A stretch of DNA of 64,000 nt. It comes from Candidatus Rubrimentiphilum sp. (GTDB lineage Bacteria; Vulcanimicrobiota; Vulcanimicrobiia; Vulcanimicrobiales; Vulcanimicrobiaceae). The position numbers and the translations under genes were made by a program. Location of the stretch: positions 1 to 64,000 of the forward strand of contig DASTDE010000004.1 of NCBI GenBank assembly GCA_035710515.1. Reading direction: 5' to 3'. Shown piece by piece: positions 15,848 to 24,224 of the stretch (its first letter is position 1; every line of letters starts with the position of its first letter). The notes below the pieces were generated by a model. The model saw nothing but the letters and a program-made list of their open reading frames with translations. It searched no databases and was not told the DNA's origin.

Positions 15848-18085
15848 TTATGTTCCCTTATCGCTGCCGGCGTAGAAAATATACTTAAAGAGGGCCTGCG
15901 GCACGGTCGTCAGCGCATTGGGATCGCCATATGCCAAGAAAATCTCGCCGCGCTGAAATCGCGCGTGATAGGCGAACGTGACGTTCGAACATGCGCCACT
16001 GCAGCTGCCGCCTCCGTTGGGGAGCGGCGGGACTCCGACAATCCGGCGCAGGCCGATCCCGATCGACGAATCGCGGTCCATCTGATACGTATACGCCAAG
16101 CTGTCGAACCACTGGATGCGCGACGGGGCCGAATCAAACCACTGCGCCGTGTCGTCGGCCTGCACGGTGAGGGTTCCGCGCTTTCCGACTCTTACCGTCG
16201 ACGAGCGAATCCACGTATCGAGCCTCCCCGCCCCAAATCTCCCGGAATTGAACGAAACGCGCGTCGGCGTCGCCGACGGGCCGTGCGCGTCAAACCCGAC
16301 CGGGTTGTTGATCTGTGAGCCGCTGTGATAGGTCAGGCTGACGCCGTTTTGCGAGATCGGCGTCATCACGTTTCTGATGAGCAAATACGAAGACCCGACA
16401 GTAACGTTCACATCGATGGCGTTCCTTGTCAGAATATCGAAATCGATCTTATTACTGGTTTGGTTGAAGGGCCCATCGTCAGAATGGTTGCGCGTCATCG
16501 TTGCGCCCAAGGCAACCGCCGCCAGCGGCGACCTCGGAGCAAACGTCCAAATTTTGTTCGTGAACAGGCCCCAGCCGTTGACGCCTGATCTGAGGATAAA
16601 CGCATCGGCCGGATTGAAATACTGTCCGATCCGGTGCACGCCGCCCCAAACGCTAAAGTTTTGACTGCCCCACAAGAAACCGGTGTCGTAGTACTGCGCG
16701 CGATTGCCGCGCAAGACGTCGGTCCCCGAGTCCGTTCCGTAGTTGGCATAGAGGTTGACGTGCTTGAGATCGTTATAGAACACTCCCGCCACCGTTTCTA
16801 TATCGTTGAAGCCCGGGATGTTCACTCGCACGTGGTCTAGCGAAGCGGTCCAGCGCGTATCCTGGCTGGTGTACGTCAAGCCCGCGGCGATGTCTTGGCG
16901 TGACACACCGACCGCGTCAAAGCCGGTAAAACTGAGATCGCCGGCTTTTCCCTCAATTGCATAACCACTGCGTGGCGTTGGTATCGCCGGCGTATAAAGC
17001 GGGGTCAACCCGTTACAAAAATTGCAGCCGTAGTTATTAAAGTTGCCCGAACCTTGCGTGAAGAACGGACGCACCTCTGCGAATGCGCGCGGAAAAACCG
17101 TCGGCGATATCGTCTGCTGATCGAGCTCGACGTTCGAATCATCGGGATAGAACGTCGCGTAAACCGACGTCTTCTGGCTGATCGGAATAGAGAAATCCAA
17201 TCCCGATCGCAACGCGTTTCCGCCGGCAGCTTCCGAACCGATCCGAGTGAGCACGTACGTCCCGAGCCGCGGATGAGGACGCTGCGACGCTCGTGGGGAT
17301 GTGATGCTTAGCGTCCCCGCTCTCGCCGGATCGTCGGCGCTGGTTTGCGTAGCGTCATACGACCAAACCGCCTGCTGCCCAGTGGCACGTACATAACGTG
17401 CGAATTGCACTCGCCAGGCTGCGCTGGACTCCGCGCCGCGCATCACTTGGAGCGGAATCTTCATCGTGACCGTATACCCGCCGGCGCGCAACGCGCCGTA
17501 GGACTCCCAGCGCGGCGCAAAATTGGAGTTTTCGGTTGACGATTGATAATGTGTGCCGTTGGGCGTCGCGACGAATTGATATTGAAAGCCTGTGGGGCCA
17601 TCCGGCCACACGTCGATCCAAACGTTGTCGTCCGTCCCTTGGCCGATGTCGTTGGTGCGCTGCGCGCTGATGATCGGTTCGCGTTGAGTCGCCTCGAAAC
17701 GAACGTAGAGAAAACTGCCGTCGCCTGAGACGCGCACGATCGTCGGCTCGCTCATCGGTCGCGCCGACTGCAAATCCCACGGCAGTGTAACCGTTGCAGC
17801 GCTCGACCATGCGGAGGAGTCGGCATTTGGATCCAATGGCGGATGAGCAGTAGTGGACGGAACAGTGATTCGGGGCAGCGCCAATGCCGGAGCCGCCGCC
17901 ATAGACATCAGCGCCGCCAGAGCGGCGCACGTAACGCTAACGCGTCTTTGAGTAGTGACGACGCGCTTTGGCGCGGTTGCCGCAGCCTTGCATCGAACAC
18001 CAGCGTCGCTTTTGGTTCTTGCTCGTATCCAAGAACAACCAGCCGCATTCCGGTCCGCCGCAAAGTCGAACGTGCTGTAGATCAT
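15848..18085 (-). CDS. CBM9-like / DUF5916-type outer-membrane protein
   Basis: Open frame of 745 codons. Around residues 40-70 a signal peptide is visible (KRVVTTQRRVSVTCAALAALM...ALA), then a CBM9/DOMON-like sandwich (about 95-250, PTIVRVSGDGSFLYVRFEA ... DDNVWIDVWPDG). About 450 residues of beta-rich, aromatic sequence follow, as in DUF5916 proteins, which are probably barrels. The first 49 codons overlap the end of the CGNR gene out of frame. No ATG, GTG or TTG lies between its stop and the signal peptide core; the next in-frame ATGs (17908, 17902) would cut into the signal. The start is therefore unresolved. Function of the family is unknown; saccharide binding is possible. Confidence 0.7.
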   Translation of the reverse strand: MIYSTFDFAADRNAAGCSWIRARTKSDAGVRCKAAATAPKRVVTTQRRVSVTCAALAALMSMAAAPALALPRITVPSTTAHPPLDPNADSSAWSSAATVTLPWDLQSARPMSEPTIVRVSGDGSFLYVRFEATQREPIISAQRTNDIGQGTDDNVWIDVWPDGPTGFQYQFVATPNGTHYQSSTENSNFAPRWESYGALRAGGYTVTMKIPLQVMRGAESSAAWRVQFARYVRATGQQAVWSYDATQTSADDPARAGTLSITSPRASQRPHPRLGTYVLTRIGSEAAGGNALRSGLDFSIPISQKTSVYATFYPDDSNVELDQQTISPTVFPRAFAEVRPFFTQGSGNFNNYGCNFCNGLTPLYTPAIPTPRSGYAIEGKAGDLSFTGFDAVGVSRQDIAAGLTYTSQDTRWTASLDHVRVNIPGFNDIETVAGVFYNDLKHVNLYANYGTDSGTDVLRGNRAQYYDTGFLWGSQNFSVWGGVHRIGQYFNPADAFILRSGVNGWGLFTNKIWTFAPRSPLAAVALGATMTRNHSDDGPFNQTSNKIDFDILTRNAIDVNVTVGSSYLLIRNVMTPISQNGVSLTYHSGSQINNPVGFDAHGPSATPTRVSFNSGRFGAGRLDTWIRSSTVRVGKRGTLTVQADDTAQWFDSAPSRIQWFDSLAYTYQMDRDSSIGIGLRRIVGVPPLPNGGGSCSGACSNVTFAYHARFQRGEIFLAYGDPNALTTVPQALFKYIFYAGSDKGT

Positions 18086-18533
18086 CGCCCGTTAGAAGGT
18101 CGGAAAGCGAAAGTGCAACCGCCGACAACGGGATGTCGGGATTCTTTCCCTCGGGAAGGTTCCATGAGAATCCCTGACGGGTTTGCCGTATTTGCGAACC
18201 GCCGCGCGCCTGCGCGGTAACCGAATTGATCCGGCGAAGATCGGCATCAGGTGCCGATTTGCGCGCAAGCGCGGCGCGCAGCACTCTATACGCGGCTTCA
18301 CGAAACTCGATCGCGCGCTGCAGCGCCGCCGCGGCCTCCCGTTTCGTGAACGCGTCGTGTAGCGGCCGCGCCTGCGCCTGCGTAAGCGCGCCGGCGCCGA
18401 CTGCCCACTCCAGCAGGTCGGCGTACGTGTGCAAGTACTCCTCGGGCTCGGCTCTGCCGCGCCAATCGAGTGAGTTCACAAAATCCAGACAGAGCACGCC
18501 CCCGAACAGCGGGAGGTCTTTAGGGGACCTCAT
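17937..18533 (-). CDS. ABATE/CGNR zinc-finger regulator
   Basis: 198 aa. Residues 5-140 form the ABATE (DUF1470) domain (GGVLCLDFVNSLDWRG, YADLLEWA). The C-terminus is a CGNR zinc finger: RLCGGPECGWLFLDTSKNQKRRWCSMQGCGNRAKARRHY, seen here in shortened form. Four Cys (C..EC..WC...GC) bind zinc. Family members are predicted stress-related transcription regulators. The start codon lies directly next to a perfect inverted repeat, consistent with a leaderless or autoregulated transcript. It overlaps the DUF5916-type gene by 149 bp. Confidence 0.85.
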   Translation of the reverse strand: MRSPKDLPLFGGVLCLDFVNSLDWRGRAEPEEYLHTYADLLEWAVGAGALTQAQARPLHDAFTKREAAAALQRAIEFREAAYRVLRAALARKSAPDADLRRINSVTAQARGGSQIRQTRQGFSWNLPEGKNPDIPLSAVALSLSDLLTGDDLQHVRLCGGPECGWLFLDTSKNQKRRWCSMQGCGNRAKARRHYSKTR

Positions 18534-18567
18534 GTATAACCTATAAACGAAGAATAGACGGTTATAC
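18534..18567. promoter_or_regulatory. Inverted repeat GTATAACC-N18-GGTTATAC between divergent genes
   Basis: A perfect 8-bp inverted repeat with 18-bp spacing sits between the CGNR gene (start at 18533) and the YVTN propeller gene. The minus-strand -10-like hexamers TATAGG and TTATAC lie within about 12 bp of the CGNR start codon. It could be an operator bound by CGNR or part of a divergent promoter. Confidence 0.45.
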
Positions 18568-18637
18568 CAAACCTGTCAATCATTCCAACGCGCTTGGGCG
18601 CACCGGCTCACGGCCCCTTGAAAATGAGGAGGAAATC

Positions 18638-19813
18638 GTGCTCAAGCAATTGCTCTTAGGACTAATACTAGCGTTGCCGCTTGTTCTATCGACAGCGAAG
18701 GTGAGCGGCGCGCAACCGGCCTGCCGAATCGATCGGTCGTACGATATTGCGCTCCCCGGTCATCCTCAAGGTATCTCCGTAACTGCGGATGGGACGTTGT
18801 TTGTCGCGCTCAACGCGACCAAACCCAGCGAAGAAAATGGAATCGCAGTCCTGGCCTGCCACGCGCGTCACTATGAGCTCAAGCGGGTTTTTCAGTTGGA
18901 GCATCAGCCAAACGTGTTGGCGCTGACGCACGACGGAAAGATGCTCGTCGTCCCCGACGACAACTTTATCGCATTTATCGACACGCGAAAGCTGCGTTCC
19001 GGGACCGGTCAGCCGCTTCTCGGATTCATTGAAGATATTCCCGGCGACGACGGCGGCGCGGTCTATGCAACGGTTTCGCCCGATGACCGGCAGGCGCTCG
19101 TGGCTGAAGAGGGAGCTGGAACGATAACCGTCATCGACCTGCAGCGCGTGCGCGCCGGCAAGTTCGACCGCGCAGTGATCGGCGCTGATATCCTGGTCGG
19201 CAGCGCGCCCGTTACTCTGGCTTACGCGAAAGACGGAAAATACGTGTTTGCAACCGTGCAAAGAGCGTTGCCGGGCAAGAACTGGGAGGCCACTTGCAAT
19301 CCGCAGAGCGGGAGTGCCACGGATCCCAAAGAGCGACCGGGTGCGGTGGTGACACTCGATGCATCCCGGCTGGTTACGGATAAGGACGGGGCGATCGTTT
19401 CTTACGTTCCGGCGGGCTGCCACCCCGTTCGCGCCGCACTCTCACCCGACGATTCAAGGCTGTGGGTAAGCGCGCGCGCATCGAATAAAGTGTTCTCGTT
19501 CAGCACAGACGACCTCCGGGGAAATGCCGCCAATCCTCAGAGTGTGCAGGTTTTAGTTGGACCGGCTCCCGTCCCGATCATCGTCACCGCGAGCGGGAAG
19601 CATGTGCTGGTCGGTAACAGTAACCGTTTCAACGCCGCGCCGAGCAGCCAAACTCCGATCGACGTGATCGATGCCAAAACCGGCCAAGTCGCGATGCACC
19701 TGCGCTCCGGTGAGTTTCCGCGCCAATTCGCGATCTCGCCGGACGGCTCGACGATTTTTGTGAGCAACTACGGTTCGGACTCGATCAGTCTCCTGGATGC
19801 ACGGTCGCTTTAG
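18638..19813 (+). CDS. Exported YVTN-type beta-propeller protein
   Basis: 391 aa from a GTG preceded by AGGAGG (18627-18632). Signal peptide about 1-24. Repeated strands such as GISVTADGTLFVALNAT, NVLALTHDGKMLVVPDDN, RAALSPDDSRLWVSARASNK and QFAISPDGSTIFVSNYGSDS follow the YVTN/lactonase-like seven-bladed propeller pattern. The mature part holds several Cys. Such proteins bind ligands or act as lactonases; no catalytic residue can be placed. Monocistronic or leading the hydrolase pair 73 bp downstream. Confidence 0.75.
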   Translation: MLKQLLLGLILALPLVLSTAKVSGAQPACRIDRSYDIALPGHPQGISVTADGTLFVALNATKPSEENGIAVLACHARHYELKRVFQLEHQPNVLALTHDGKMLVVPDDNFIAFIDTRKLRSGTGQPLLGFIEDIPGDDGGAVYATVSPDDRQALVAEEGAGTITVIDLQRVRAGKFDRAVIGADILVGSAPVTLAYAKDGKYVFATVQRALPGKNWEATCNPQSGSATDPKERPGAVVTLDASRLVTDKDGAIVSYVPAGCHPVRAALSPDDSRLWVSARASNKVFSFSTDDLRGNAANPQSVQVLVGPAPVPIIVTASGKHVLVGNSNRFNAAPSSQTPIDVIDAKTGQVAMHLRSGEFPRQFAISPDGSTIFVSNYGSDSISLLDARSL

Positions 19814-19886
19814 ACCGTAACGCCAAACCAGGGAGACTCGGTAACCACCAGGAATCCGCAGCTCGCTGGACGGAGCAGCATGTGCA

Positions 19887-21383
19887 ATGTTTGGAAACCG
19901 TTCTATTTACCTATTCGTTCTGATGCTGGCGCCGCTTCTCGGCGCAGGTCATCATGCGCCGTCCATGCCGCGGTTCGCAACAGCACCATGCCCGAAAATG
20001 CAGGAGCCGATTGAGGCGCTAAAGCGTGCCAGGTGCGGTTTCTTGCTGGTACCGGAAAACCGTTCGATCAGCAACAGCCGGACCATACGTCTGCAAGTCG
20101 CGATACTGCGCTCGCGTTTACAGCCAGCGCTCCCGGACCCAATCGTATTTATGACCGGCGGCCCAGGCGAGGCCGCGATTGGGACCACGCCGCTTTTGGG
20201 GAGCGCCGGCATCAATCGCAATCGCGACGTCATTATCTTGGAGCAGCGCGGCACATTGTACGACGATCCCGACCTCAATTGCCCGGAACTCGACCGCTAC
20301 TATGGACGCCAAGTCAGTCTATCGTACGATGCGCCATCCACCGGGCGCGCGCAGGCTGGCGCGGCCGCCGCATGCCGCCGCCGGCTTGTGAGTAAAGGCA
20401 TCGACCTCAGCGCCTACAACACCACGGAAAACGAACAAGACTTTGTTGACCTTCGACGTGCGCTCGGCATTCGTCAATGGAATGTGTACGGATATTCATA
20501 CGGGACCGATCTTGCACTATCGTTGATGCGCGATCACCCCGAAGGCATTCGCACCGCGATCATCGACTCAGTAGTTCCGCCCGACATCGTCGACCTTCCC
20601 TGGACGTGGAGCAGCATGCGGGAGGGCATAACGACGATCTTTGGCGACTGTCAGGCACAGCCCAAATGCGCCCGCAAATACCCGAATCTCTTGCAAACGT
20701 TCACGCGGCTCGTCGTGCAACTCGAGGCGCATCCGGTGATCCGCAGCGTTGTCCCGGCACACGGCGGCCCCGCCCTGAAAGTTGTGTTGGACGGCGGAAC
20801 GCTCGTGAACATGATCGTTGCCAACCAGCCGAAGCCCGGTGATATGCCGGCCGCACTTACTGCGCTAGCGCACGGCGATGCGCGCACCTTCTTGCAAGCG
20901 CGCGCCGCGTCGGCGCACGTAGCCGCCGTTCCGGACCAAGCGCAAGGCATGACCCAAAGTATCATTTGCCGGGAATGGGCGCCCTACGGATCGCCGGCGG
21001 ATATTTTGCGCGCCGGAAAACGTGAGTTCCCCGCCTTCCCGGATTCGGTCCTCATCAATGCAGTGCAGATGCCGTTCGAACACGAGCTCTGCAAGGCGTG
21101 GAACGTTCCAGTCGGACCGGCCTCGCAGCGCGTTCAAGTGCGCAGCACTATCCCGACGCTGGTTGTATCGGGTACGATCGACGGGAAGACGGGTGCCCAG
21201 TATGGACGCTACGTTGCAAGCCTCCTCCCGAACTCAACCTATGTGCGCATAAACGGTATCGGGCATTGGGCGATCGCGCAGTCGCCATGCGCGCAGCAAA
21301 TCTTCCAATCGTTTCTTTCTAGTCCGCGCTCACCAAAAACGTCGTGCGCTCCTACCACACCCGGAGTGAAGTTTAGGATTTGA
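19887..21383 (+). CDS. Exported TAP-like alpha/beta hydrolase (first of a pair)
   Basis: 498 aa, signal peptide about 1-24. An alpha/beta hydrolase with MTGGPGEAAIG (oxyanion region, 89-99), the RGTLYDDPDLNCPE loop, and the nucleophile elbow YGYSYG with Ser204. The TAP-like C-terminal segment contains VVSGTIDGKTGAQYGRYVA and GIGHW, supplying the probable acid and His. The family includes Streptomyces tripeptidyl aminopeptidases and carboxylesterase-like proteins acting outside the cytoplasm. Substrate unknown. Immediately followed by a paralogue. Confidence 0.85.
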   Translation: MFGNRSIYLFVLMLAPLLGAGHHAPSMPRFATAPCPKMQEPIEALKRARCGFLLVPENRSISNSRTIRLQVAILRSRLQPALPDPIVFMTGGPGEAAIGTTPLLGSAGINRNRDVIILEQRGTLYDDPDLNCPELDRYYGRQVSLSYDAPSTGRAQAGAAAACRRRLVSKGIDLSAYNTTENEQDFVDLRRALGIRQWNVYGYSYGTDLALSLMRDHPEGIRTAIIDSVVPPDIVDLPWTWSSMREGITTIFGDCQAQPKCARKYPNLLQTFTRLVVQLEAHPVIRSVVPAHGGPALKVVLDGGTLVNMIVANQPKPGDMPAALTALAHGDARTFLQARAASAHVAAVPDQAQGMTQSIICREWAPYGSPADILRAGKREFPAFPDSVLINAVQMPFEHELCKAWNVPVGPASQRVQVRSTIPTLVVSGTIDGKTGAQYGRYVASLLPNSTYVRINGIGHWAIAQSPCAQQIFQSFLSSPRSPKTSCAPTTPGVKFRI

Positions 21384-21385
21384 AG

Positions 21386-22927
21386 ATGAAATTCGTAGCA
21401 TGGGTTGTCGTGTTCGCTTGCGCCGTTATAGCGTTAAGCATAGGTGCATTTTTTGCTGCGGCTCGTACCGCAGCGGCTTCGTCCTTCGTTCCGGGCCCGT
21501 GTCCGGTTCCACCTCAGCCCATAGCAGCATTAAAAACCGCACGCTGCGGACAACTCATCGTCCCCGAAAACCGGCGGCATCCCGATAGAAAAATGATCAG
21601 CCTTTCGGTTGCGATCATTTCGTCAAGCTCACCTAAGAAAAAGAACGATCCGATCGTCTGGCTCGCGGGCGGCCCGGGCGACGATGCGATCACCGAAATT
21701 CCGATGGCGTTAGCCGGAAAACTGAACGCTAATCGTGATGTGATTTTCATGTCGCAGCGCGGCACCTATACCGCGAAGCCAAAACTGACGTGCGACGCAG
21801 TCGATCGTTGGGCTGCGGAAACACTGAACATGCCGTACGATTCACCGGCCACCGGTCGCGCGTCTTCGATTGCGACGCGTACATGCCGCGGCGACGTGTT
21901 GACCAGGACTGCGGATCTCAGCGCATACAACACGCTCGAAAGCGTTGACGATCTCGAAGCCTTGCGCCTTGCGTTGCGTATCCCGAAATGGAATCTCTAC
22001 GGCATCTCGTACGGAACCTACTTCGCGCTGACGTACATGCGCCAATATCCGAAGGGCATTCGATCCGTTGGCATTGACGGCGTTTTTCCGCCTTCGCTCG
22101 CAGGCGGCGCCGCCACCTGGAAAACCGCAGGCGAGGGAATCAACGCGGTTTTCGAAGCGTGCCGGCAGCAACTTCGGTGCCGTCAGCGTTATGGAGATAT
22201 AGGCGCGACGTTTCGACGCCTCGTGCTCCAGTACGAGAAGTCGCCTAAGACGGTCAAGGTGAAGGTGCCCGGCCATTCCGGGACCGTGAACGTAATGATC
22301 AGCGGCGGCATGCTCGTGCAATGGGCCGTGTCGCCCGGTACGCACATCGCCTCAAAACTTCCGTCATCGTTCGACGCGCTTGCGCACGGCGATCCTGGGC
22401 CGATCGCTTCAACGTGGGCCGCGCCGAAGCTGGACCCTGCCGGCATTGGCGTGATAAGTAACGGTTTAAATGATAGCGTCGCCTGCGGTGAGTGGGTGCC
22501 GTATGAAACTGAAAAGAATGTTATCGATGCGGGACGGCGCGCGTTCCCGACGTTTCCGGTTTCAATTTTAAAGAACGCGCCCAACTTGCCGTTTCTGCGC
22601 GAAAACTGCCTGGAATGGAAAGTGCCGGCAGTCTCTCCGTTAGTGCGAGCAGTAACGCGAAGCAGCATACCGACGCTCGTCATCTCCGCCCAATACGACG
22701 CTCAAACGGCGCCGTCGTTCGGTCCCTATGTGGCGCGAACGCTCACGAATGCTACGGTGGTGACCATTCCGAACGTTGCACACGTTGCCTTCGGCAGCCC
22801 GTCGGCGACTGCAAACGCCTGCGCGTATAAAATCGTCAGGTCCTTCTTCGACCAGCCGAACCGGGCAGACACGAGCTGCGTCAAAAAAGTCCCTGCGACG
22901 AACTTCGTGATCAACCCGCGCCGCTAA
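21386..22927 (+). CDS. Exported TAP-like alpha/beta hydrolase (second of a pair)
   Basis: 513 aa. ATG at 21386 lies 3 bp after the previous stop; a TTG two codons earlier is also in frame. Signal peptide about 1-31. The layout matches its neighbour: VWLAGGPGDDAI, MSQRGTYTAKPKLTCD, elbow GISYG, and VISAQYDAQTAPSFGPYVA with NVAHVAFG at the end. The N-terminal PCPVPPQPIAALKTARCGQLIVPENR block is shared with the first copy, so the pair arose by tandem duplication followed by strong divergence. Both are probably periplasmic peptidases or esterases. Confidence 0.85.
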   Translation: MKFVAWVVVFACAVIALSIGAFFAAARTAAASSFVPGPCPVPPQPIAALKTARCGQLIVPENRRHPDRKMISLSVAIISSSSPKKKNDPIVWLAGGPGDDAITEIPMALAGKLNANRDVIFMSQRGTYTAKPKLTCDAVDRWAAETLNMPYDSPATGRASSIATRTCRGDVLTRTADLSAYNTLESVDDLEALRLALRIPKWNLYGISYGTYFALTYMRQYPKGIRSVGIDGVFPPSLAGGAATWKTAGEGINAVFEACRQQLRCRQRYGDIGATFRRLVLQYEKSPKTVKVKVPGHSGTVNVMISGGMLVQWAVSPGTHIASKLPSSFDALAHGDPGPIASTWAAPKLDPAGIGVISNGLNDSVACGEWVPYETEKNVIDAGRRAFPTFPVSILKNAPNLPFLRENCLEWKVPAVSPLVRAVTRSSIPTLVISAQYDAQTAPSFGPYVARTLTNATVVTIPNVAHVAFGSPSATANACAYKIVRSFFDQPNRADTSCVKKVPATNFVINPRR

Positions 22928-22930
22928 CCG

Positions 22931-23284
22931 TTAGGTGTGGATCTTGCTGTTTTCGTCAATCCTGATCGTCATGTCGGGTGCTTTATACTTGATCGTGTGA
23001 TTCTGCCAATCGGTGCCGGTGCAACGCTTAACGTTGCTTTTGAGCGTGATCTTTACTTCCTGAATTCCGACAATATGAAAATCACGCGTGCGGGCTCCCG
23101 GAGATAGGCATCCGCCGGTATTAAAAACGCCGGGTTTCTTGATGATGCTGTAGCTGACGTCGGTCTTGCTCTCGTTTTCAATGGCTAGGAAGTCAATAAC
23201 GTCACCGCGGGCGCTGAGTGGCTTGGCGACGAGAGATACACCGAGAGCAACGATGGCAAATAGAGCAAATATTTGATGTTTCAT
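22931..23284 (-). CDS. Small exported protein of unknown function
   Basis: 117 aa from the ATG at 23284, which has a strong GGAGG site. The frame extends further upstream but without a ribosome site and across a repeat. Signal peptide 1-26. The mature part is a predicted beta sandwich (FLAIENESKTDVSYSIIKKPG, VQEVKITLK-type strands) with two Cys (GGCLSPG, KRCTGTD). Convergent with the hydrolase gene (3-bp gap). No family recognised. Confidence 0.6.
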   Translation of the reverse strand: MKHQIFALFAIVALGVSLVAKPLSARGDVIDFLAIENESKTDVSYSIIKKPGVFNTGGCLSPGARTRDFHIVGIQEVKITLKSNVKRCTGTDWQNHTIKYKAPDMTIRIDENSKIHT

Positions 23285-23306
23285 GTGTTCCTCCAAGCGT
23301 TGGGTG

Positions 23307-23382
23307 CTAGAACGGCGCAGTCTCACGATTTGGCCGAATATCACAATATCTCCCGTTTTCGCCTGCATTTCACAGTATCTCA
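23307..23382. repeat. 76-bp intergenic repeat, copy A
   Basis: From CTAGAACGGCG to CACAGTATCTCA this matches 25656-25732 with four substitutions and a 1-bp indel. Internal words repeat: TTTCACA(A/G)TATCTC occurs twice, at either end of a C/G-rich core. It lies between the small exported gene and the AraC gene. No open frame. Confidence 0.85.
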
Positions 23383-23402
23383 AAACAAGAAAAGGCCGAT
23401 CG

Positions 23403-24224
23403 TCAATCTTCGAACTTTTTTCGGATCCGACGGCGATATTCACCCGGAGCTTGCCCAACTAGCCGTTTGAAGATCCTCGACATGTGGCTTTGGTCGGTGA
23501 ATCCGGCTTCAGCGGCGACGTCCGCAAGAGGCCACTCCGTCTCGACGACCCGCCTGCATGCCAGCTGCATACGGAGCCCTACGACGTAGTCTCCAATCGA
23601 ACGTCCGCGAAAGCGGTGAAACGCGCGGCAGAGGTGCGACGGGTGCACGCGGGCTGCTTCGGCGAGAGCGCGCACTGAAATAGCGTCCGTAAAATTTCGC
23701 TGCAGATTCCGGTCCACATCCGCCATCCAAGGCGGCTCATGAGCAGGCGTTGCCGGCATGTGTCCCGCGAAAGCACAGAGTTCATAGAGTAGCGATTCAA
23801 TTGACAACTCGGTGGTCGCATCACGCGTCAGGAATTCTTGGTAGAGCCGGGACATCAGCCAGGCCGGATCACCGCCGGCTAGCTCCACAAAATGTTCTGG
23901 TAAACCGCCGGCGGCCGCAATCATCTCGGTCCATCGGGGCAACAATTCGACCATAAAAAACCGCCCGCCGGCCGGGCCGATTGTATCGGTATGTTCCATC
24001 AGCGGCGCATGAAAAACCACGGTGAAAGGATCGTACGCGATCGTATCGCCGCCGGAAGTTTCGCGGTACGATCCTTCAATAAGCAGGCTAAAATAGGCGT
24101 ATTCGTGCGTATGAGCCGGAACCGTCTTGCCCAAGTCGTGGCGGACTTCAGACAGCACGGCATCAGCAATTCGCGCGCTCACAGTCTGCCCAAAAAATGC
24201 GCCGGCTTTTAGTGCGATCGTCAT
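23403..24224 (-). CDS. AraC-family transcriptional regulator
   Basis: 273 aa from ATG 24224, which overlaps the stop of the upstream hydrolase as ATGA. The longer frame to 24533 is an out-of-frame overlap. Residues about 30-130 form a cupin-like sensor (VPAHTHEYAYFSLLIEGSYRE). The last 100 residues hold two HTH motifs: ISVRALAEAARVHPSHLCRAF and WPLADVAAEAGFTDQSHMSRIFKRLVGQAPGEYRR, the standard AraC/XylS pattern. Cytoplasmic and probably ligand-responsive. Co-transcription with the hydrolase suggests they respond to the same compound. Confidence 0.9.
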   Translation of the reverse strand: MTIALKAGAFFGQTVSARIADAVLSEVRHDLGKTVPAHTHEYAYFSLLIEGSYRETSGGDTIAYDPFTVVFHAPLMEHTDTIGPAGGRFFMVELLPRWTEMIAAAGGLPEHFVELAGGDPAWLMSRLYQEFLTRDATTELSIESLLYELCAFAGHMPATPAHEPPWMADVDRNLQRNFTDAISVRALAEAARVHPSHLCRAFHRFRGRSIGDYVVGLRMQLACRRVVETEWPLADVAAEAGFTDQSHMSRIFKRLVGQAPGEYRRRIRKKFED

